Position numbers and translations under genes: made by a program
Source: Candidatus Krumholzibacteriia bacterium
Lineage (GTDB): Bacteria; Krumholzibacteriota; Krumholzibacteriia; LZORAL124-64-63
Assembly: GCA_027056825.1 (NCBI GenBank)
Contig: JALUJS010000511.1
Span: 1 to 7,794 of the forward strand
Length of the DNA stretch: 7,794 nt
Reading direction: 5' to 3'
The notes under the pieces: generated by a model
What the model saw: the letters and a program-made list of their open reading frames with translations, nothing else
What the model was told of the DNA's origin: nothing
Database searches by the model: none
In this document: positions 1 to 4,846 of the stretch, in pieces
How the letters are laid out: every line of letters begins with the position of its first letter
How positions within the stretch are numbered: the stretch's first letter is position 1

Positions 1-390
1 GACCAGCCCGCCCGGCCCTTTCGCCGCTACCGCATCGAGGACCGCTGGGAGGTGTGGGTGGGCCGGGACAACCGCGAAAACGACGAGCTTACCCATCGCG
101 CCAGCCACCTGCGTGACCTCTGGTTCCACGCCCAGGGCGTCGCCGGCAGTCACGTGATCCTGCGCACGGAGGGACGGCCGGACCAGGTTCCCCGCCGCAT
201 CATCGAGAAGGCCGCCGCCATCGCGGCCCTGCACAGCAAGGCGAAACACGCCGGCCTGGCGCCGGTGATCTGGACCGAACGGCGCTACGTGCGCAAGCCG
301 CGCAAGGCGGCGCCCGGGCTGGCGGTGTGTCTGCGGGAGAAATCGCTGATGGTCGAGCCGGGCCTCGGGCCCGGGGTCACGGCCGTCTGA
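1..390 (+). CDS. NFACT-family ribosome rescue factor (RqcH/Rqc2/FbpA-like), C-terminal end only
   Basis: This is the last 129 codons of a gene that begins before the window; the open frame runs from base 1 to TGA at 388-390. The fragment matches the NFACT RNA-binding domain (NFACT-R, formerly DUF814). It shows an aromatic/basic lead-in (FRRYRIEDRWEVWVGRDN), then the NDxLTHRAS stretch, LWFHAQGVAGSHVIL and the basic YVRKPRKAAPGLAV segment before a short tail. In the family this domain binds tRNA/rRNA at the 60S or 50S P-site; RqcH adds C-terminal alanine tails to nascent chains on obstructed large subunits. The N-terminal NFACT-N and coiled-coil parts are outside the window, so whether the protein is a full RqcH or a shorter relative cannot be judged. 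It converges with the HD-GYP gene with 18 bp between the stops. Domain family is certain; the exact orthologue is inference. Confidence 0.9.
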   Translation, partial: DQPARPFRRYRIEDRWEVWVGRDNRENDELTHRASHLRDLWFHAQGVAGSHVILRTEGRPDQVPRRIIEKAAAIAALHSKAKHAGLAPVIWTERRYVRKPRKAAPGLAVCLREKSLMVEPGLGPGVTAV

Positions 391-398
391 AAGCGGCC
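358..398. other. GC-rich hairpins at the convergent gene junction, possible weak terminator
   Basis: Two inverted repeats lie at the 3' end of the NFACT gene. A perfect 7-bp repeat, CCGGGCC-TCG-GGCCCGG, covers 358-374 inside the last codons. A 5-bp repeat, GGCCG/CGGCC with an 8-nt loop, covers 381-398 across the stop codon. Neither is followed by a T-run on either strand, so a classical intrinsic terminator is not shown. The position between two converging genes 18 bp apart is where a bidirectional terminator would be expected. In sequence this GC-rich, the repeats may simply be chance. Confidence 0.3.
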
Positions 399-408
399 AC
401 GGCGGGGC

Positions 409-1590
409 TCAGTCCGGGTACTTGCGGGCGATGCGCTCCAGGTTGCGCGGCCGCTCGAGAAAGATCTTCAGCAGTTCCGGATCGAACTGGGTGCCGGACT
501 TGGACTCCATCTCCGCCCGCGTGTCCTCGAAGGTCCAGGCCTCCTTGTAGACCCGCTTGCTGGTCAGGGCGTCATACACGTCGGCGATGGCCACGATGCG
601 GGCGGACAGGGGAATATCCCTGCCGGCCACCCCGTTCGGATAGCCGCTTCCGTCCCACCACTCGTGGTGGTACTGGGCCACGTCGCGCCCCATGATGATC
701 ATGCCATAGCTGCCGAAGTCCCCCATCAGGTCCTGCAGCAGTTCCGCGCCCATGACGGTGTGCGAGCGCATGACGGCGAACTCGGCCTCGGTGAGCTTGC
801 CGGGCTTCAGCAGGATGGAGTCGGGGATGCCCACCTTGCCCACGTCGTGGAGGGCGGCCGCCCGCTTGATGTTCTCGATGAACGACGGGGTGACCTCGTG
901 GTAGCCGGGCCGCCCCAACAGGTTCTCGGCCAGGTAGCCGGAATAGGCGCAGATGCGGTTGAGGTGGCCCTTGATGTGGCTGTCGCGGACCTCCGCCAGC
1001 AGGGCCATGCCGCGGATGACGGCGTCGCGGCTGGCGCTCAGCTCGCCCACCAGCCGCATGTTCTCCAGGGAGTAGGTCAGCTGGTCCACCAGCATGCGAC
1101 ACATGCTGATTTCCCTGGGGTTGAAGGTGTTCGGGGTGCGGCTGCCGAAATCCACCACGCCCACCGGGCCGCGATTGCCGCTGATGGGAAGGATCAGGTT
1201 GCTGCCGAAGGCGGGATCCAGGGTCTTGCAGCCGGCGGCGGTGAACAGGTTGTCGATGTTGACCAGGTATTCCTCGCTGAAGGCGTGGGCGTGGGCGCTG
1301 AACGGATCGTCGCACGCGATGCGCAGGGACGGATCCAGATCGGGATAGCCCACCGCGGCCTTCAGGACCAGCTCGTTGCTGTCCTGATCCAGCAGCAGCA
1401 GGGCGCAGGCGTCGTATCCCAGCACCCGCTGCACTCCCCGGACCACCTCGTCGTAGGAGGATTCGTCCACGGTCATGCAGATCAACTGGGCGTTGAAGGC
1501 CTGCAGGGCCTGCAGGCGGCTGACCTCCGAGCCGGTGAGCACTTCTGCGCCCGGATGCACGGCGATGTCCTGATCGGGACTGATGGTCAT
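409..1590 (-). CDS. GAF domain plus HD-GYP domain protein, probable cyclic-di-GMP phosphodiesterase
   Basis: 393 aa, cytosolic, with no signal peptide or membrane segment. An N-terminal GAF-type sensory domain spans roughly residues 28-178 (VLGYDACALLLLDQD, later LILPISGNRGPVGVVDFGS). A helix at about 170-195 leads into an HD-GYP domain at about 195-380. The metal and active-site residues of an HD-GYP enzyme are visible: His209 (KGHLNR), His248-Asp249 with Lys252 (LHDVGKVGIPD), His277, His308-His309, the GYP loop WWDGSGYP at 311-318 and Asp337 (IADVYDALTSKRVYK). The family hydrolyses c-di-GMP to pGpG or GMP. The layout resembles RpfG-type HD-GYP proteins, with a GAF domain in place of a receiver domain. 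The ATG start has a good Shine-Dalgarno (GGGGA at 1597-1601, 6 nt away). The GAF ligand cannot be predicted. There is no GGDEF domain, so only degradation is expected. Confidence 0.93.
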   Translation of the reverse strand: MTISPDQDIAVHPGAEVLTGSEVSRLQALQAFNAQLICMTVDESSYDEVVRGVQRVLGYDACALLLLDQDSNELVLKAAVGYPDLDPSLRIACDDPFSAHAHAFSEEYLVNIDNLFTAAGCKTLDPAFGSNLILPISGNRGPVGVVDFGSRTPNTFNPREISMCRMLVDQLTYSLENMRLVGELSASRDAVIRGMALLAEVRDSHIKGHLNRICAYSGYLAENLLGRPGYHEVTPSFIENIKRAAALHDVGKVGIPDSILLKPGKLTEAEFAVMRSHTVMGAELLQDLMGDFGSYGMIIMGRDVAQYHHEWWDGSGYPNGVAGRDIPLSARIVAIADVYDALTSKRVYKEAWTFEDTRAEMESKSGTQFDPELLKIFLERPRNLERIARKYPD

Positions 1591-1614
1591 GGTCCTTCCC
1601 CGGGCTGATCACGG

Positions 1615-1642
1615 TTTGCGGTCCCCTCCGTCGCGCCGCAAA
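1615..1642 (-). repeat. Inverted repeat in the HD-GYP leader
   Basis: A perfect 7-bp inverted repeat, TTTGCGG at 1615-1621 and CCGCAAA at 1636-1642, with 14 nt between. In the minus-strand leader RNA it would form a stem-loop about 25 nt before the start codon, with a Shine-Dalgarno-like GGAGGGG in its loop. It could be an operator for a dimeric regulator or an RNA hairpin at the 5' end of the transcript; the sequence does not decide between them. Confidence 0.45.
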
Positions 1643-1653
1643 ATCCGGGAAAG

Positions 1654-1680
1654 TGATCGGCTCGAATCGAGCCCACTAAA
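1654..1680 (-). promoter_or_regulatory. Candidate sigma28 (FliA)-like promoter for the HD-GYP gene
   Basis: On the minus strand, GCCGATCA (1661-1654) matches the FliA -10 consensus GCCGATAA at 7 of 8 positions. Eleven bases upstream, the canonical spacing, lies TTTAGTGG (1680-1673), which matches the -35 consensus TAAAGTTT at only 4 of 8. Transcription would start near 1646 and give a leader of about 55 nt. Flagellar-regulon control of a c-di-GMP phosphodiesterase is known in other bacteria. The weak -35 half and the overlap with a palindrome keep this tentative. Confidence 0.3.
1659..1673. repeat. 15-bp palindrome, possible operator
   Basis: GGCTCGA-A-TCGAGCC is a perfect inverted repeat with a single central base, 69 bp upstream of the HD-GYP start codon. 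A near-continuous palindrome is more typical of a dimeric DNA-binding protein site than of a terminator. It overlaps the candidate FliA-like promoter spacer and -10, so a bound protein would block that promoter. The cognate regulator is not in the window. Confidence 0.4.
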
Positions 1681-1721
1681 GAAATTTCGTAGGGAGTGAG
1701 TGGCCCGGGGAGCGGACCGGA

Positions 1722-2813
1722 TCATTTCAGGCGCTCGATCTCCTCCAGCAGGACCTCCTCCAGGTCCTCCTTGGCGATGTTGCGGTGCAAAACGCCCTTG
1801 CGGTAGATGGCCACCTTGGTCTTCCCCGCGGCGATGCCCAGGTCGGCCGCCTTGGCCTCGCCCGGCCCGTTGACGATGCAGCCCATCACCGAGACCACCC
1901 GGTCCGAGGGCAGGTCCTTCGCCAGTTCCTCCACCCGGCTCGCCAGGGCCACCACGTCCACTTCCACGCGGCCGCAGGTGGGGCAGGCCACCACCCGCGC
2001 GAATCCGTCCCGCAGACCCAGGGCCTGCAGCATGTGGAACGCGGCGGCCACCTCGTGCACCGGATCGTCGGCCAGGGAGATGCGCACCGTGTCGCCGATG
2101 CCCTCGGCCAGCAGCACCGACATGGCCGCCACCGAGCGCGACGTGCCGGCCAGCAGGGTGCCCGCCTCGGTGACCCCCAGGTGCTGCGGAACGTCCGACC
2201 GGGCGGCGAAGCGGCGGCACGCGGCCACGACCTCCTGCGGGTCGCTGCTCTTGAGGCTAACGGCCACGTCCGTGAAGCCCGCCTTCTCGAGGGCCTCGAT
2301 CTCGTCCAGGCCGCTGCGGACCAGGGCCTCGGCGGGATCCAGGGCGGCCAGGTCCTCGTAGCGCCGGTGCAGGCTGCCCTTGTTCACGCCGATGCGGATG
2401 GGGATGCCCCGTTCGGCGGCGGCTTCGGCCACCGCGCGCACGTGCTCGGGTTTGCCGATGTTGCCGGGATTGATGCGCAGCTTGGCGATACCCGCCTTAG
2501 CCGCGGCGATAGCCAGCGTATGGTCGTAGTGGATGTCCGCCACCAGGGGCACGCCCGACTCTCCCACCAGGCGCGGCAGAGCGGCGGCGGCGGCCGTGTC
2601 GTTCACCGTCACCCGCACCAGCTCGGCACCCGCGGTGGCCAGCTCCCGGATCTGGGCCAGGGTGGCTTCGACATCGCCGGTGATGGTGGTGGTCATGCTC
2701 TGCACCCGCACGGGCGCATCGCCGCCGATGGTCACGCCCCCGCAGTCGATCTGCCGGGTGGGACGACGGGGGGCGCATACGGCGCCGGGGCGGGCGGAAA
2801 AGGAAGAGGTCAT
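1722..2813 (-). CDS. ispG: 4-hydroxy-3-methylbut-2-en-1-yl diphosphate synthase (IspG/GcpE)
   Basis: 363 aa, a [4Fe-4S] enzyme of the MEP isoprenoid pathway that converts MEcPP to HMBPP in the cytosol. The N-terminal TIM-barrel shows VTIGGDAPVRVQSMT (27-41), VADIHYDH (91-98), LRINPGNIG (112-120), IGVNKGSL (141-148), VTEAG (214-218) and SLADDP (246-251). The C-terminal cluster domain has Cys277 and Cys280 (CPTC), then Cys312 in GCIVNGPGE with Glu319; this gives the C-x2-C, C and E ligand set at the same Cys-to-Glu spacing as in E. coli IspG. Length is close to the usual 360-375. The ATG at 2813 is chosen over longer in-frame extensions because those would run into the selB coding sequence. The chosen start also overlaps the selB stop as ATGA and has GGAG (2819-2822) 5 nt upstream. 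It is probably co-transcribed with and coupled to selB. Confidence 0.97.
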   Translation of the reverse strand: MTSSFSARPGAVCAPRRPTRQIDCGGVTIGGDAPVRVQSMTTTITGDVEATLAQIRELATAGAELVRVTVNDTAAAAALPRLVGESGVPLVADIHYDHTLAIAAAKAGIAKLRINPGNIGKPEHVRAVAEAAAERGIPIRIGVNKGSLHRRYEDLAALDPAEALVRSGLDEIEALEKAGFTDVAVSLKSSDPQEVVAACRRFAARSDVPQHLGVTEAGTLLAGTSRSVAAMSVLLAEGIGDTVRISLADDPVHEVAAAFHMLQALGLRDGFARVVACPTCGRVEVDVVALASRVEELAKDLPSDRVVSVMGCIVNGPGEAKAADLGIAAGKTKVAIYRKGVLHRNIAKEDLEEVLLEEIERLK

Positions 2814-2822
2814 GATGTCTCC
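2810..2822 (-). promoter_or_regulatory. selB-ispG ATGA overlap with internal Shine-Dalgarno
   Basis: The selB stop TGA (2812-2810) and the ispG start ATG (2813-2811) share bases in an ATGA overlap. GGAG at 2822-2819 lies within the last selB codons, 5 nt before the ispG start. This arrangement typically lets a terminating ribosome restart at once, linking the output of the two proteins. It also fixes the ispG start. Confidence 0.8.
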
Positions 2823-4732
2823 AGTTGCGGGCCGGCCACGCGCACGTCCTGCCGGCGCAGGGTCACTCCCGCCTGGTCCAGGTGTTCCAGAAGGGGGATA
2901 CCCAGCTTGCGGGACAGGCCGCTGATCTCGCGGAAGTCCTTGAAGGACATCTCGTCGTGGTCGGCGAAGTAGGACCGCAGCTTCTCCACGAGGGCGGTCC
3001 GGGCCGATACCGGCACAAGGTACTCGTTGCTGACGGCAACGGCATGGCCGTGATCGACCAGCCACCGCGCCACCTCCTGGGGAGTGAAGTCCTTCAGGTC
3101 CGGATCGGCCGCCGCCCGGCCGAACACCGCCGACTGTTCGGCCCATGCCTCCAGTCCCGGCCACTGCAGCCCGAAGGCCTCCAGCTCGACCGCGGCCTGC
3201 TCCAGGGCTTCCCGCTGGACGGCGTTGAGCGGCGGTCCTTCCGGCGAAGGCCCGATCCTGTCGCCCACCACCGTCCATTCCGCCTGTTCGGCCAGGGCCA
3301 GGCACAGGACATTCCACTCGTTGGCGCCCGCCTTGAACTTGCACTTGCGGCGGGCCTCCTCCTTGGGGATGCCCATGCGCAAGGGAAAACGGGCCGCGTA
3401 GTCGCGCACCAGCTTCCCGATGCGGGCGGCCAGATCCGCCACGAGATCCCGGTGGTACAACCGCTTTCCCACGCGCAGGGCCACCGGATCGTTCTCCATG
3501 CCCAGGGCCTCGGAAACCGGCAGGCCCGCCAGGCCGGCCTGCTGCAGGCGCTGGCGGAACAACTCGGCCGGATCGCCGGTCTCCATGATCTTCAGCGCCT
3601 CGATCACCTCGTCCCGGAAGCGCTTGTGGGGGCGCGGCGAAGGATCCAGCACGACCCCGCCCGCGATGCTGGTCACCGGCGAGTAGAAGCGCAGCACCAG
3701 GCGGTCCCCCCGCGCCGGAACCAGCTCCTGCTCCAGGTGGAGCTGGCCCAGGCCGGTGCGTGGTCCAGCCTCCCCGCCCAGGACCTGCTCGTCCAGCAGC
3801 ACGATGCGTCCCAGCACCTCGCGGCCCGCGTGGTGGACGTGCAGGCGCTGGCGGTTCTTGATCTCGCCCCGGTAGTGGGGCATGAGGTTGACCCGCACGT
3901 CCAGGCGGCGCGTCACCGCAGCGGCGCCGGGCGCGATGACCTGGAAGCCCCGCTCCAGGTCCTCCTTCTTCACCCCGTGCAGGGCCAGGGCGAGCCGCTG
4001 GCCGGAAGCGCCGTGGCCGGCGCGCCGCCCGTGGACCTGGACCTCGCGCACGCGCACGCCCATCCCGCCCGGCTCGACCTGGAGTTGGTCGCCCGGCTGC
4101 ACCGCCCCACTCCAGCAGGTGCCCGTGACGATGACGCCGGCGCCCGGCAGGGTGAACACCCGGTCCACCGGCATGCGGAAGGCTCCCTCCTCCGCGCGCA
4201 CGGGCAAGGCCTCGGCCTCGGCGCGCAGGGCGGCCTTCAGTTCCTCGAGCCCGGCGCCCGCCACCGCGCTGACCGGCACGATGGGCTTGCCCTCAAGGAA
4301 GGTGCCCGCCACCAGCTCGCGGGCCTCCTCGGTGACGATCTCCACGAAATCCTCGTCCACCATGTCGGTCTTGGTCACCACCACCACGCCGCTGCGCACG
4401 CCCAGGCTGTCGAGGATCTCCAGGTGCTCGATGGTCTGGGGCATGACGCTCTCGTCCGCGGCGATGACCAGGAAGGCCAGATCCACGCCGCCGGCCCCCG
4501 AAACCATCTGCTTGACGAACTTCTCGTGGCCGGGCATGTCGACCACGCCCAGCTGGATGCCGCCGCCCAGGTCCAGCTCCGCGAACCCCAGCTCGATGCT
4601 GATGCCCCGGTCGCGCTCCTCCTTCAGGCGGTCGGTGTTGGTGCCCGTCAGCGCGGTGATCAGCGCGGTCTTGCCGTGGTCGACGTGACCGGCGGCGCCG
4701 AGGATGAAGTGGCGGGTGGCGGGATGGTTCAT
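2810..4732 (-). CDS. selB: Selenocysteine-specific translation elongation factor SelB
   Basis: 640 aa. SelB is a GTPase that carries Sec-tRNA(Sec) to the ribosome at UGA codons followed by a SECIS hairpin. The G domain shows G1 GHVDHGKT (15-22), the switch-I segment RGISIELGFA (42-51), G3 DMPGHE (65-70), G4 TKTD (120-123) and G5 SAV (155-157). The RG(I/M)(S/T)I-(E/D)-LGFA form marks SelB rather than EF-Tu. EF-Tu-like domains II and III follow at about 188-365, and a winged-helix array covers about 370-640. The last helix-turn-helix carries SGLSRKLGIPLLEHLDQAG (604-622), typical of the SECIS-binding end. The ATG at 4732 is preferred over an in-frame TTG at 4783, because the N-terminus then matches the family and a candidate promoter overlaps the TTG. 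selA, selD and the Sec tRNA are not in the window. Confidence 0.96.
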   Translation of the reverse strand: MNHPATRHFILGAAGHVDHGKTALITALTGTNTDRLKEERDRGISIELGFAELDLGGGIQLGVVDMPGHEKFVKQMVSGAGGVDLAFLVIAADESVMPQTIEHLEILDSLGVRSGVVVVTKTDMVDEDFVEIVTEEARELVAGTFLEGKPIVPVSAVAGAGLEELKAALRAEAEALPVRAEEGAFRMPVDRVFTLPGAGVIVTGTCWSGAVQPGDQLQVEPGGMGVRVREVQVHGRRAGHGASGQRLALALHGVKKEDLERGFQVIAPGAAAVTRRLDVRVNLMPHYRGEIKNRQRLHVHHAGREVLGRIVLLDEQVLGGEAGPRTGLGQLHLEQELVPARGDRLVLRFYSPVTSIAGGVVLDPSPRPHKRFRDEVIEALKIMETGDPAELFRQRLQQAGLAGLPVSEALGMENDPVALRVGKRLYHRDLVADLAARIGKLVRDYAARFPLRMGIPKEEARRKCKFKAGANEWNVLCLALAEQAEWTVVGDRIGPSPEGPPLNAVQREALEQAAVELEAFGLQWPGLEAWAEQSAVFGRAAADPDLKDFTPQEVARWLVDHGHAVAVSNEYLVPVSARTALVEKLRSYFADHDEMSFKDFREISGLSRKLGIPLLEHLDQAGVTLRRQDVRVAGPQLETS

Positions 4733-4740
4733 GGGATCAT
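4729..4740 (-). other. Three-codon leader reading frame overlapping the selB start
   Basis: Immediately before selB the minus strand reads ATG ATC CCA TGA. The TGA of this mini-frame overlaps the selB ATG as ATGA. The only Shine-Dalgarno-like bases nearby (GGA at 4749-4747) are 6 nt from the mini-frame ATG but 14 nt from the selB ATG. A ribosome starting on the leader could terminate at TGA and restart on selB. That reading is inference; such short frames can arise by chance. Confidence 0.3.
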
Positions 4741-4781
4741 GACGCGTCCAGGTTCCGGGTCCGATGCGCAAAGCGTACTGC

Positions 4782-4810
4782 AAGATAGCACAGGCTCTGA
4801 AGGCCGGAAA
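4782..4810 (-). promoter_or_regulatory. Candidate sigma70-type promoter for selB-ispG
   Basis: On the minus strand the -10 candidate TATCTT (4787-4782) matches TATAAT at 4 of 6 and is preceded by TGC, an extended -10 element. A weak -35 candidate, TTTCCG (4810-4805), lies 17 bp upstream. Transcription would begin near 4775 and give a leader of about 43 nt. This lies in the clc-selB gap, the expected place for a promoter if selB-ispG can be expressed separately from murA-clc. Confidence 0.35.
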
Positions 4811-4813
4811 GTC

Positions 4814-4846
4814 GGCACCCCCGTCCTTCGTGCCCGATCACTCGGG
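4814..4846 (-). other. Short hairpins at the 3' end of the clc gene
   Basis: Two small inverted repeats follow each other on the minus strand. CCCGA-GTGA-TCGGG (4846-4833) has the clc stop codon in its loop. GGCAC/GTGCC with an 11-nt loop (4834-4814) shares bases with the first, so the two could be mutually exclusive, and it is followed by GACTTTCC with only three T. This is weak as an intrinsic terminator. Some read-through from clc into selB is therefore likely. Confidence 0.25.

Larger units (their letters stand above)
1591..1721. other. Intergenic region between ispG and the HD-GYP gene
   Basis: 131 bp with no reading frame of its own. It contains a locally A/T-rich patch (about 1677-1690, including the palindrome GAAATTTC at 1681-1688), three inverted repeats and the HD-GYP ribosome binding site. 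No run of T after a strong hairpin is visible downstream of ispG, so no confident ispG terminator can be named. The cluster of repeats in so short a gap suggests that HD-GYP transcription is separately controlled, which is inference. Confidence 0.55.

Noticed and set aside
388..390. The TGA of the NFACT gene as a possible selenocysteine codon, given SelB in the window
   Set aside because: The protein ends where NFACT proteins usually end. Downstream sequence runs straight into the converging gene and no SECIS-like hairpin follows in a suitable position.
572..1612. A 346-codon frame starting at GTG 1612, with a Shine-Dalgarno-like GGAGGGG upstream
   Set aside because: It is out of frame with the HD-GYP protein, has low-complexity Gly/Arg/Pro-rich content and no domain; the GAF-HD-GYP frame is clearly the real one.
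1722..3344. A 540-codon reading of ispG with a long N-terminal extension
   Set aside because: The extra 177 residues overlap the selB coding sequence in another frame and show no domain. IspG homology begins just after the ATG at 2813, which has its own Shine-Dalgarno and an ATGA overlap.
4733..4783. An alternative TTG start giving SelB 17 more residues
   Set aside because: SelB proteins normally begin a few residues before the GHVDHGKT loop, as with ATG at 4732. The candidate promoter overlaps the TTG, and there is no ribosome binding site for it.
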